Shown here in pieces: positions 1 to 7,155 of a stretch of DNA of 42,592 bases (position 1 is the stretch's first letter; every line of letters begins with the position of its first letter). The stretch is from Ignavibacteria bacterium (GTDB lineage: Bacteria > Bacteroidota > Ignavibacteria > UBA10030 > F1-140-MAGs086). The translations under genes and the position numbers were made by a program. The notes under the pieces are model-generated. The model was not told where the DNA came from. It saw nothing but the letters and a program-made list of their open reading frames with translations, and ran no database searches. The stretch covers positions 1 through 42,592 of the forward strand of contig VGWC01000014.1 in assembly GCA_016873775.1 (NCBI GenBank), given 5' to 3'.

Positions 1-2
1 TA

Positions 3-83
3 GCAACCGAAGCAATTACAGAATTGGAAACTGTTGTTGATGACCTTCGTGAAATTTTAACCCTGCTTGAAAATGGAGAATAG
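3..83 (+). CDS. hsdM: Type I restriction-modification methyltransferase subunit HsdM, C-terminal end only
   Basis: Only the last 26 codons are in the window, in the frame beginning at base 3 and ending with TAG at 81-83. The peptide (ending LREILTLLENGE) is an acidic, helical tail of the kind that closes HsdM subunits. The identity rests mainly on position: it overlaps the start of hsdS by 11-17 bases, the usual translational coupling of hsdM and hsdS. HsdM supplies the adenine methyltransferase activity of the type I complex. Nothing catalytic is visible here. Confidence 0.6.
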   Translation, partial: ATEAITELETVVDDLREILTLLENGE

Positions 84-1530
84 TTTACCAACAAATTGGG
101 TTGAAGTCCAGTTGGAGGAATTATTAGTTTCTCTTGAAAGTGGTTCACGACCAAAAGGTGGAGTTCGTGGAATTGCTGAAGGTGTTCCAAGTGTTGGAGG
201 CGAACATTTGAATGATGATGGAGGATTTAATTTTACAAACATCAAGTTCGTTCCGAAATCTTTTGCATCAAAAATGAACAGAGGCAAAATAAATTCACAT
301 GATGTATTGATTGTAAAAGACGGTGCAACAACTGGAAAAACTTCATTCATAAATGGAAGTTTTCCTTTTGATGAAGCAGTAGTGAATGAGCATGTTTTTA
401 TTTGTCGTGCAAGTGCAGAGTTTAATCCTAAATTTCTTTTTTATTTTTTATGGAGCAAAGAAGGCAAAGAAAAAATTTTAGAAAACTTTAAAGGTTCTGC
501 ACAAGGTGGAATCAATACAACCTTTGCTTCAAACTTATTAGTTCCTGTTTCACCCCTTGCAGAACAACACCGCATAGTAGCCAAATTAGATTCCCTCTTT
601 GCAAAAACAGAAAGCAACAAACAACGCTTAGAAAAAATTCCACAACTCCTCAAACGCTTCCGTCAATCTGTTTTAGCCGCAGCCGTTAGCGGAAACAATG
701 GCATTGAAGAAATTGCAAACAATGTTTGTTCTGAAATTCAAATTGGTCCTTTCGGAACACAACTGCATAAACACGATTACATTTCTAAAGGTATTCCTTT
801 AGTTAATCCAACTCATATTCAAGCAGGGGAAATTGTTCCTGATATGGATTTGACAATTTCAAAAACCAAATTCAAAGAGTTGTCAAATTATCATTTGCAA
901 ACTGGTGATGTAATAATGGGAAGAAGAGGAGAAATGGCAAGATGTGCTTTGGTTGGCAAGAAGGAAAATGGTTGGTTGTGTGGAACAGGAAGTTTGTTTT
1001 TTCGTCCTGACTTAAAAAAAGTAAATCCACAATATTTGTTTTGGGTATTAAGCAACAACAACACAAAAGCATTTCTTGAAGGTGAAGCAAAAGGAAGCAC
1101 AATGAGTAATTTGAATTTGAACATCGTTAGAAATATTCCAATTCCACTTCCACCGCTTGAAGAACAAAAAGAAATCGTAAAACAAGTAGAACAACTTTTT
1201 GCGTTCGCAGATAAAATAGAAAACCGCTACACCAAAGCCAAAACTATGATTGATAAATTGCCACAAAGCATTTTGGCAAAAGCATTCAGAGGAGAGTTGG
1301 TTTCTCAAAATGCAGATGATGAACCGGCAAGTATGCTGTTGGAGAGAATTGCGCTTGAGCGTGCACGAACTAAAGTTCGAGTAACAAAACGAACCGAAGC
1401 GCAGGTAATGCAACGAACTAAAGTTCGTTCTACAAGCGTAACACGAACTTCAGTTCGTGAAAAAGTAATACGAACTTTAGTTCGTAGAAATATAACTCAA
1501 ACTTCCATTCGCAAGAAAAGAAAACAGTGA
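67..1530 (+). CDS. hsdS: Type I restriction-modification specificity subunit HsdS with repeat-extended C-terminus
   Basis: DNA-recognition subunit of a type I restriction-modification complex; it dictates the bipartite target for HsdM and HsdR. Two target-recognition domains are seen (about residues 7-160 and 215-360), each followed by a conserved coiled-coil spacer: PLAEQHRIVAKLDSLF at about 163-178 and PLEEQKEIVKQVEQLF at 363-378. The frame opens at TTG 67; ATG 73 is an equally good start, and both lie inside the hsdM end. Residues 433-487 are odd: a basic tail made of repeated RT(K/S/L)VR peptides encoded by a palindromic DNA array. HsdS proteins normally end soon after the LLERI motif, here at about 423-427, so this tail looks like an in-frame insertion that kept the final KKRKQ. 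The last codons overlap the start of the downstream transposase gene. Confidence 0.93.
   Translation: MKMENSLPTNWVEVQLEELLVSLESGSRPKGGVRGIAEGVPSVGGEHLNDDGGFNFTNIKFVPKSFASKMNRGKINSHDVLIVKDGATTGKTSFINGSFPFDEAVVNEHVFICRASAEFNPKFLFYFLWSKEGKEKILENFKGSAQGGINTTFASNLLVPVSPLAEQHRIVAKLDSLFAKTESNKQRLEKIPQLLKRFRQSVLAAAVSGNNGIEEIANNVCSEIQIGPFGTQLHKHDYISKGIPLVNPTHIQAGEIVPDMDLTISKTKFKELSNYHLQTGDVIMGRRGEMARCALVGKKENGWLCGTGSLFFRPDLKKVNPQYLFWVLSNNNTKAFLEGEAKGSTMSNLNLNIVRNIPIPLPPLEEQKEIVKQVEQLFAFADKIENRYTKAKTMIDKLPQSILAKAFRGELVSQNADDEPASMLLERIALERARTKVRVTKRTEAQVMQRTKVRSTSVTRTSVREKVIRTLVRRNITQTSIRKKRKQ
1365..1511 (+). repeat. Array of short palindromes inside the 3' end of hsdS
   Basis: Four clear copies of a 14-16 bp palindrome with core CGAACT-NN-AGTTCG lie at 1365-1380 (centre AA), 1413-1428 (AA), 1443-1458 (TC) and 1470-1485 (TT). 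Degenerate copies lie at about 1389-1401 and 1498-1511. Spacing is about 24, 24, 30, 27 and 27 bases, always a multiple of three, so the hsdS frame stays open and each copy reads RT-x-VR. The same unit recurs in the next gene. Confidence 0.9.
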
Positions 1531-2279
1531 AGCATTACTACAAACGCCACTTACCGCATTACCAATCAAGCGGCAATTCTTTTTTTATTACGTATCGTTT
1601 GGCTAACTCACTTCCCGTCAATGTCATTGTAGAATTGAAAGAACAATTTGAAAAACTTCGCCGCGACGGCAAACCATCATACGACGAACAAAAGCGGTAC
1701 TTTGGAAAATTCGATGTGTATTTAGATAAATGCGAAAAAAGTCCGAAGTGGTTAGCAAATGATGACGTTGCGAAAATTGTTGCTGATGCAATACTCTCAC
1801 GCGATGGAAAAGAATACAATTTGATTTGTTATTGTATAATGCCAAACCACGTGCATTTGGTAATCACTGTTCCTGAACCCGTAACTCGAACTTCAGTTCG
1901 AGAAGACGTAACACGAACTTTAGTTCGTGAAGACGTAACTCGAACTTCAGTTCGAGAAGACGTAACACGAACTTTAGTTCGTGATGAAACCGAATCTACA
2001 CGAACTGAAGTTCGTGCAACAAGCGAAACAAACGCTCCATATTCCGAATACATCGTAACTTCATTTCTTCGAGGATTGAAAGGAAGTACTGCACGTGAAG
2101 CAAATAAAATCCTCAATCGCACTGGCGCATTTTGGCAACACGAAAGTTACGACCACATTGTCCGAGACGAAAAAGAATTATTTCGTATCGTTGAATATGT
2201 TTTAAACAATCCTGTGAAAGCGGGATTAGTTTCGGAACGGAATGAATGGAAATGGAGTTATGTAAAGAAGTTTGAATAA
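1527..2279 (+). CDS. REP-associated tyrosine transposase (RAYT, IS200-like Y1 family) with internal palindrome array
   Basis: A 250-aa single-strand DNA transposase of the HUH (TnpA-REP / Y1_Tnp) type. The metal-binding HUH pair is H108-V109-H110 in the motif CIMPNHVHLVI. The likely catalytic tyrosine is Y208 in WQHESYDHIVR, followed by the family's typical EYVLNNPVKAGLV (residues 223-235). The start is GTG 1527, overlapping the hsdS stop (GTGA). Residues about 119-165, between the HUH half and the FLRGLKGSTAREANKIL helix, are a nonapeptide repeat (VTRTSVRED / VTRTLVRED) encoded by a tandem palindromic array; relatives have only a short linker there. RAYTs are normally single-copy genes that act on REP palindromes near them, so here the enzyme may carry its own substrate inside its gene. 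Whether the protein is still active is unknown. Confidence 0.88.
   Translation: MKHYYKRHLPHYQSSGNSFFITYRLANSLPVNVIVELKEQFEKLRRDGKPSYDEQKRYFGKFDVYLDKCEKSPKWLANDDVAKIVADAILSRDGKEYNLICYCIMPNHVHLVITVPEPVTRTSVREDVTRTLVREDVTRTSVREDVTRTLVRDETESTRTEVRATSETNAPYSEYIVTSFLRGLKGSTAREANKILNRTGAFWQHESYDHIVRDEKELFRIVEYVLNNPVKAGLVSERNEWKWSYVKKFE
1886..2015 (+). repeat. 27-bp tandem array of palindromes inside the RAYT gene
   Basis: Four copies start at 1886, 1913, 1940 and 1967, exactly 27 bases apart. Two versions alternate: TCGAACTTCAGTTCGA (1886, 1940) and ACGAACTTTAGTTCGT (1913, 1967), giving a 54-bp higher-order unit. A fifth copy, ACGAACTGAAGTTCGT, lies at 2000-2015 with the centre in the opposite orientation. 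The outermost bases covary (T with A, or A with T), so pairing is kept. The array encodes RTSVR, RTLVR and RTEVR in the transposase frame. Confidence 0.92.
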
Positions 2280-2280
2280 C

Positions 2281-2337
2281 GTAAGACGATGGTCAAATCG
2301 TCTTCTTGATATATTGACAAACTGAAGTTTGTCTTAC
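2281..2337. repeat. Intergenic composite palindrome, candidate REP doublet (REPIN-like)
   Basis: Directly after the RAYT stop there are two hairpins. The first pairs AAGACGAT (2283-2290) with ATCGTCTT (2297-2304) around a 6-base loop. The second is the palindrome GACAAACT-GA-AGTTTGTC (2316-2333), a variant of the array unit in which CGAACT/AGTTCG has become CAAACT/AGTTTG, a compensatory change in both arms. The pair is framed by GTAAGAC (2281-2287) and GTCTTAC (2331-2337). There is no T-tract, so a terminator is less likely than a mobile repeat. Confidence 0.7.
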
Positions 2338-2352
2338 AAATACAAAAAACTT

Positions 2353-2463
2353 ATGAAACACATTCTCATTTTCACATTACTTTTACTTTCACTTTCTTAT
2401 TCACAACAAACAAAACATAAACCAATGACACAACAACACGAAAAAGCAACATTTGAAAAATAA
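2353..2463 (+). pseudogene. Short signal-peptide ORF, possible remnant of a secreted MsrA
   Basis: A 36-codon ORF encodes a clear signal peptide (a hydrophobic core of Leu, Phe and Ser ending SYSQ) and then runs QQHEKATFEK before TAA at 2461-2463. Just past the stop the DNA can be read TGT TTT ... TGT, so the junction faintly resembles the KATFGGGCFWC motif of peptide methionine sulfoxide reductase MsrA. If so, this is the 5' stub of a secreted msrA that lost its body. The similarity is short, and an unrelated small exported peptide remains possible. The rest of the gap to 2588 holds no other recognisable gene. Confidence 0.3.
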
Positions 2464-2588
2464 TGTTTTCTTCGATGTAATGCGATGAAATAATTAGTTT
2501 TCATAATTGGCGAACGTGAAGTAAGAAACCCTGCATCGTAATTTGTATATTCAACACGATTTTTTTTCACAAAATACAAGAGGTATTT

Positions 2589-3335
2589 ATGTACAAACTT
2601 GTTTTAATTCGACACGGTGAAAGCGTGTGGAACAAAGAAAATCGGTTCACCGGTTGGACTGATGTTGATTTATCCGAAAAAGGAATTGAAGAAGCGCACT
2701 GCGGAGGAAAAGCATTAAAAGAACGCGGCTTTGTTTTCGATGTCGCGTACACTTCCGTTCTCAAACGCGCAATTCGCACGTTGTGGATTGCGCTCGATGA
2801 AATGGATTTGATGTGGATTCCTGTGCTCAATTCCTGGCGATTGAACGAGCGGCATTATGGTTCGCTGCAAGGATTGAACAAATCCGAAACGGCGGCGAAG
2901 TTTGGCGAAGAGCAAGTAAAAATTTGGCGACGCAGTTACGATATTCCTCCGCCATCGCTTGAAATTTCCGATGAGCGTTATCCCGGAAAAGATGCTCGCT
3001 ATAAATATTTGAAGAAGGAGGAAATTCCGCTTACCGAATCGCTGAAACTTACTGTGGATAGATTTCTTCCATATTGGTTTTCGACGATTGCGCCGACAAT
3101 CAAATCGGGAAAGCGCGTCATTATTGCGGCGCACGGAAATAGTTTGCGAGCGTTAGTAAAATATCTCGATAATATTTCTGACGATGCGATTGTGCAAATG
3201 AATATTCCCACCGGCATTCCGCTTCTCTATGAACTCGACGATAATTTAAAACCGCTTCACAGTGAATATATTGGCGATGCGGAAGAAGTAAAGCGCGCAA
3301 TGGAGTCGGTGGCAAATCAGGGAAAAGCAAAATAG
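2589..3335 (+). CDS. gpmA: 2,3-bisphosphoglycerate-dependent phosphoglycerate mutase
   Basis: Interconverts 3- and 2-phosphoglycerate in glycolysis and gluconeogenesis, through a phosphohistidine intermediate in the cytosol. The 248-aa length is normal for dPGM. The signature [10 protein letters not shown] places the phosphorylated histidine at residue 9. [13 protein letters not shown] (20-32) and [12 protein letters not shown] (87-98) are the substrate-binding segments, and [15 protein letters not shown] (180-194) carries the second catalytic histidine, H182. ATG 2589 is preceded by AAGAGG, a plausible ribosome site. The next gene starts 3 bases after the stop, suggesting co-transcription with the nitrilase-family gene, although no shared pathway is obvious. 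Confidence 0.96.
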   Translation: MYKLVLIRHGESVWNKENRFTGWTDVDLSEKGIEEAHCGGKALKERGFVFDVAYTSVLKRAIRTLWIALDEMDLMWIPVLNSWRLNERHYGSLQGLNKSETAAKFGEEQVKIWRRSYDIPPPSLEISDERYPGKDARYKYLKKEEIPLTESLKLTVDRFLPYWFSTIAPTIKSGKRVIIAAHGNSLRALVKYLDNISDDAIVQMNIPTGIPLLYELDDNLKPLHSEYIGDAEEVKRAMESVANQGKAK

Positions 3336-3338
3336 AAA

Positions 3339-4202
3339 ATGCGCCTCGCTGTTGTTCAAACAAATCCTATTTTCGGAGAAGTAAGAAACAATGTTCAATC
3401 CGCTATTCGACAAATGGAAAATGTTGATGCGGATTTGTTTGTACTTCCCGAACTGTTCAACACGGGATATAATTATATTTCCAAAGAAGAAGTTGAACAA
3501 CTTGCCGAAACAACGGATGGTTTTACGTTTCAAGAAATGTTTTCTTTTGCGAAGAAGAAAAATTGTTTTGTTGTGTATGGATTTGCGGAACTAGAGCATA
3601 GAGCGGAGAGTTTAGAGCAAAGAGCAAGGAGCGAGGAGCGAGGAGAAAATTTACGAACCACGAATCACGATTCACGATTTACGTATTACAATTCTTCCGC
3701 GCTTGTTGGTCCAAACGGAATGATTGGCATCTATCGTAAAGTGCATTTGTTCTATCGCGAAAATATTTTTTTCTCTCCGGGAAATCTTGGTTTTCCTGTA
3801 TTCGATTTGCCGTTTGGAACAATTGGAATGATGATTTGCTTCGATTGGTATTTTCCCGAAAGCGCGCGAACGCTTGCATTACAAGGTGCGCAACTTATTT
3901 GTCAACCGGCAAATCTCGTAATGTCGCATTGTCCCGATTCACTCATAACACGCTGTTTGGAGAATCGTGTATTCGCTGCGCTCGCTGATAGAGTTGGCGA
4001 TGAAAATCGAGGTGGAGAAAATTTACATTACATCGGAAAAAGTGAAATCGTTACCCCAAAAGGAGAAATTCTTATTCGTTTGGGAGAAAATGAAGCAAAC
4101 ATTGCTGTTGCGGAAATTGATGTCTCTCTTGCAAACGATAAACAACTCAACGAATATAATAATTTGTTTGAAAGTCGCCGTTCGGAAATGTATAAATTTT
4201 AA
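3339..4202 (+). CDS. Carbon-nitrogen hydrolase (nitrilase superfamily) with an in-frame repeat insertion
   Basis: A 287-aa amidohydrolase of the nitrilase superfamily. The Glu-Lys-Cys triad is visible: E38 in FVLPELF, K134 in GIYRKVHLF and C167 in GMMICFDWYFPES. The exact substrate cannot be told; members hydrolyse amides, carbamoyl compounds or omega-amidated acids. Residues about 85-115, between VVYGFAE and YYNSSALVGPNG, are an extra 30-residue hydrophilic segment rich in Glu and Arg. Most relatives have only a few residues there. The segment is encoded by repetitive DNA (3591-3684) unlike the rest of the gene, so it is probably an insertion into a surface loop ahead of the catalytic lysine. 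Activity may survive because the frame and triad are intact. The gene is closely coupled to gpmA upstream. Confidence 0.88.
   Translation: MRLAVVQTNPIFGEVRNNVQSAIRQMENVDADLFVLPELFNTGYNYISKEEVEQLAETTDGFTFQEMFSFAKKKNCFVVYGFAELEHRAESLEQRARSEERGENLRTTNHDSRFTYYNSSALVGPNGMIGIYRKVHLFYRENIFFSPGNLGFPVFDLPFGTIGMMICFDWYFPESARTLALQGAQLICQPANLVMSHCPDSLITRCLENRVFAALADRVGDENRGGENLHYIGKSEIVTPKGEILIRLGENEANIAVAEIDVSLANDKQLNEYNNLFESRRSEMYKF
3591..3684 (+). repeat. Repeat insertion within the nitrilase gene
   Basis: About 93 bases made of two phrase-like parts. The first is a run of AGAGC/GGAGCGAG-type words (3593-3645); the second is a run of ACGAAYCACGATTTACG-type words (about 3651-3684) containing the small palindrome GAATC-AC-GATTC. 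It is purine-rich, internally repetitive and keeps the reading frame. It sits exactly where relatives have a short loop. Its boundaries are estimated from the protein, not from a target-site duplication. Confidence 0.65.
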
Positions 4203-4308
4203 TTGCAAATAAATGATTTGTCAAGAAAAGCGTGTGTATCATTTACTCAACTTTTTTCAAGAAAGAAAAAGTATATACAATTTTTCTCACACTTTTAAGG
4301 AATAAATT

Positions 4309-4719
4309 ATGTCCAAAAAATTATGGATCGGCTTCGTCGCGGTATTTGTGTTTTTTCAGATTTGTGATTACCTCATCCACGGCGTTATATTAAGCGGCGC
4401 ATATCAGAAACTTATGACGGATGCTCCCGGGATGTTTCGACCTGAAATGAAAATGTAGATATTTCAAGTTATCGGATTATTCTTTTCATTTTTCTACACA
4501 CTGGTATTCTCGAAAGGATATGAAGGAAAAGGAATAATGGAAGGAGTACGGTATGGATTATATGTTGGGCTAATGGTGCACATTCCTGCAGCATATTCTA
4601 CGTATGCAATGTATCCGTATCCATATTCTCCTATAATGACGTGGTTTCTGCTCGGTACTATTTCATCCGTACTCGGCGGAATTTTGCTCTCGATGATTTA
4701 TGGTAAAAAACAGGCATAG
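4309..4719 (+). pseudogene. Small four-helix membrane protein gene interrupted by an in-frame amber codon
   Basis: Reading from ATG 4309 (AAGGA lies 6-10 bases upstream) gives 49 codons, then TAG at 4456-4458, then 87 more open codons in the same frame to TAG 4717-4719. Ignoring the first stop, the product is about 136 aa with four hydrophobic segments: WIGFVAVFVFFQ..., IFQVIGLFFSFFYTLVF, a YGLYVGLMVHIPAAY segment and a C-terminal WFLLGTISSVLGGILL. The amber follows KM and precedes IFQ. I recall tryptophan at this place (KMWIF) in similar uncharacterised bacterial proteins, so a single TGG to TAG change is likely. TAG also ends several intact genes here, so code reassignment is unlikely. A sequencing error or a recent nonsense mutation explains it best. 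Function unknown. Confidence 0.75.
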
Positions 4720-4741
4720 ATGTTTTGAGATAAAAATAAAC

Positions 4742-4782
4742 AATGCCGTGTACGTTTATATGCACACGGCATTTTCTTTTTT
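4742..4782. terminator. Rho-independent terminator between convergent genes
   Basis: The arms AATGCCGTGT (4742-4751) and ACACGGCATT (4764-4773) form a 10-bp stem with a 12-base loop, followed by TTCTTTTTT on the plus strand. It ends the membrane-protein transcript. The A-rich left flank could let it also stop the htrA transcript from the other side. Confidence 0.85.
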
Positions 4783-4804
4783 ATAAAAATATTGAGAAGA
4801 TACG

Positions 4805-6334
4805 TTATTCCGGAATTTCAATCGCTACCAAATTCATTTGCCCGTTCGAGCGGTTCAAACGCAATAGTATCGAATCGCCCGCTTTATGCGCTTTGATGAT
4901 AGTTTCGAAATCTTTTATTGAAGTAATCTTTTTTCCCTCCGCTTCAATAATAATATCATTACTTGCGATTGTTCGCTTCGACGCTTCTCCCATCGGTTGA
5001 ATGTTCGTAACAATAATTCCGTGAGGAACGTCCCGTTGCGATTTTTGTTCATCGGAAAGTGTTTTTACCGTCATTCCAAGTTCATTAAAACTTTTGGTGT
5101 GCGAAATCAGTTCTTCGTCGCCGCTCGTTTCATCTTTGGATTTTCTATCGTTCGAAACAAGAGACACATCTCCGCGCGATTTTAATTTTACATTCATCTC
5201 CATTTCTTTCTTGTTACGGAAAATTTTCAGCACGACCGTTTCTCCTGGATGATGTTTTGCTATTTGTGTTTGCAACTCGTTCGACGCATTTACTTCAACT
5301 CCATCAACGGAAAGTATTACGTCTCCAAGTTGTAACCCCGCATCTTCTCCCGCTCCTCCTTCGGTTACCACTTGAATCAACACACCTCGCACTGTTCCTA
5401 ATCCAAGTGCTTTTGCCATTGTTTCGTCAATATTAGAAATCTGAACACCAATATATCCACGCTGTACTTTTCCGTGCCGAATTAAATCTTCGGTAACGGT
5501 CTTCATCAGGTTAGAAGGAATTGCAAATCCATAACCTTGATAGCGAGCATTCGTTGTTGCAATCGCCGCGTTAATCCCAATAACTTCACCACGTAAATTT
5601 ACTAATGCGCCACCGCTGTTTCCCGGATTTATTGCTGCATCCGTTTGAATAAAATTTTCAATTCCATATCCATCGCTGCGATTGATGACGCCAAGATTTC
5701 CGCGACCAATGGCACTAACTATTCCAGCAGTAACTGTCGAAGTTAACCCGAGTGGATTTCCAATGGCGAGAACCCATTCGCCTACTTGCACAGAATCAGA
5801 ATTTCCCAATGAAGCAACTGGTAAATTCTCCGCCTCAACTTTTATGACAGCCAAATCCGTCGTTTGATCCGTTCCTATAACTTTTGCTTTAAACTTTCTT
5901 TTATCATCAAGAACAATTTCTACTCCCTCATTATCTACATCAGCAACAACGTGATTGTTGGTAACGATGTATCCATCGGATGTGAGAATAACACCGGAAC
6001 CAGAACCGATAGAAGGCGTCGGTTGCTGTTTGAAATCCGGGTCAAAAAATTTGAAGAAGTTATGGAAATCCTCCGTCGGCGATTCTTTTCCTTTGGAAGT
6101 TACCGTAATGCTAACAACCGTTGGCTTTGCTATTTTCGATACTTCAATAAATGCTTTGCTGAGTTCTTGCGTGTTAAATACCGCCGTTGATGAAGGAATC
6201 GCAGTTCCAACGGAAACGCTTGCTCCCGTTAGTGTAATTTCTTCTGAGGTTTTCAATCCAGAAATAACGATTGCTGCGAAAAGCACGCTCACGCATACAA
6301 GCAATACCGTAGCAAGTAATGATTTTTTAGTCAT
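4805..6334 (-). CDS. htrA: HtrA/Deg-family periplasmic serine protease (Do-like)
   Basis: A 509-aa envelope protease and chaperone that degrades misfolded exported proteins. The N-terminus is a hydrophobic signal or anchor segment (about residues 6-26), placing the enzyme in the periplasm. The trypsin-like domain shows the full triad: H128 in IVTNNHVV, D160 in TTDLAVIKV and S240 in NPGNSGGALVN. Two PDZ domains follow, about 290-380 (RGYIGVQISNIDE onward) and about 410-505 (ending ILLRLNRSNGQ), as in DegP and DegQ. The length is normal and nothing is missing. It lies just downstream of recO on the same strand, 29 bases after the recO stop, so the two are probably co-transcribed, although they have no shared role. 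Confidence 0.95.
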   Translation of the reverse strand: MTKKSLLATVLLVCVSVLFAAIVISGLKTSEEITLTGASVSVGTAIPSSTAVFNTQELSKAFIEVSKIAKPTVVSITVTSKGKESPTEDFHNFFKFFDPDFKQQPTPSIGSGSGVILTSDGYIVTNNHVVADVDNEGVEIVLDDKRKFKAKVIGTDQTTDLAVIKVEAENLPVASLGNSDSVQVGEWVLAIGNPLGLTSTVTAGIVSAIGRGNLGVINRSDGYGIENFIQTDAAINPGNSGGALVNLRGEVIGINAAIATTNARYQGYGFAIPSNLMKTVTEDLIRHGKVQRGYIGVQISNIDETMAKALGLGTVRGVLIQVVTEGGAGEDAGLQLGDVILSVDGVEVNASNELQTQIAKHHPGETVVLKIFRNKKEMEMNVKLKSRGDVSLVSNDRKSKDETSGDEELISHTKSFNELGMTVKTLSDEQKSQRDVPHGIIVTNIQPMGEASKRTIASNDIIIEAEGKKITSIKDFETIIKAHKAGDSILLRLNRSNGQMNLVAIEIPE

Positions 6335-6363
6335 AGAAAGAATGTATTATATATGGAAAAAAA

Positions 6364-7155
6364 TTATTGTACGATGGGTTGCGCACCCTTAAATATTTGC
6401 TCACTTCGCAACGCACGAAACCCTTCAATATGAATGCGCAAGTAATTATTGAGTACATTCGCAATTTCTTTTTCTGTTTGCAAAGTCAATGGTTGCTCTG
6501 TGATGTTGTGGAAATTACGATTCAATAACACGCGCAGCGTCGAAAGAGTTTCCGCAGATACAAAAAATGGCGATGATATTTTTTTTGAACACGAATGACA
6601 TAATAAGCCGCCGCGATGTAATTCGAGAGAATACTGTTTGTTTCCGGAATCCGCCGTTGAGAACGTCTGCTGACACATCGGACAATGTTCCAACTGAAAG
6701 CGAAATCCCAACATAGCGGCAAAGTGCAGTTGAAACGAAAGCAATGTTCGCGATGCGTTGTTGTTCTCGTATTGTAATGCGTTCAAACTTTCGATGACAA
6801 GATAAAACAACGGTTCATTTTTTTCTTCGTGCGTTGCGCAATACAACATTTCCATTATAGATAGCGCGGTGGAAAGCGATTCCAAACGATTGCTCGTCCT
6901 CCCAAAATATTGAAGATACGAACACTCGGAAATCAATTGCAGTGAGCGTGCATCTTTTTTATACAACACTAACGATACGTACGACAACGGTTCGAGCGCG
7001 CTACCGAATTTCGATTTTTTTCCGCGCGCGCCTTTCGCAATTGCACTTACTTTTCCAAATTCTTTGGTAAAAAATGTAACGATTTTACTCGTGTCGCCGT
7101 ATTTCATTGCTTTGAGTACAATTGCTTCCGTTGTAACGATTGTGCAATGCTTCAT
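6364..7155 (-). CDS. recO: DNA repair protein RecO
   Basis: RecO works with RecF and RecR to load RecA on SSB-coated single-stranded DNA during gap repair. The 263-aa product starts with the family's N-terminal OB-fold (TTEAIVLKAMKYGDTSKIVTFFTKEFG, with the KGARGKKSKFG basic loop after it). A helical domain follows, with a zinc site formed by C158, C161, C186 and C189 (CPMC ... CHSC). An upstream in-frame ATG at 7245 would add 30 residues with no family similarity, so ATG 7155 is preferred; it puts the TTEAIVL strand at residue 8, as usual. The gene is followed closely by htrA. Confidence 0.93.
   Translation of the reverse strand: MKHCTIVTTEAIVLKAMKYGDTSKIVTFFTKEFGKVSAIAKGARGKKSKFGSALEPLSYVSLVLYKKDARSLQLISECSYLQYFGRTSNRLESLSTALSIMEMLYCATHEEKNEPLFYLVIESLNALQYENNNASRTLLSFQLHFAAMLGFRFQLEHCPMCQQTFSTADSGNKQYSLELHRGGLLCHSCSKKISSPFFVSAETLSTLRVLLNRNFHNITEQPLTLQTEKEIANVLNNYLRIHIEGFRALRSEQIFKGAQPIVQ

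Noticed and set aside
1527-1530. Overlap of hsdS stop and transposase start as a frameshift fusion
   Set aside because: Both proteins are complete at the junction, and a GTGA overlap is ordinary coupled translation.
1886-2015. A regular repeat array that could be taken for a CRISPR
   Set aside because: The repeat-plus-spacer step is only 27 bases, the spacers are nearly identical, the array lies inside an open coding frame, and no cas gene is in the window.
4456-4458. TAG read as an amino acid (code reassignment or pyrrolysine)
   Set aside because: TAG is the true stop of gpmA, hsdM, the Nudix gene, the metalloenzyme gene and others here, and no pyrrolysine gene is visible; a point nonsense change or error is simpler.
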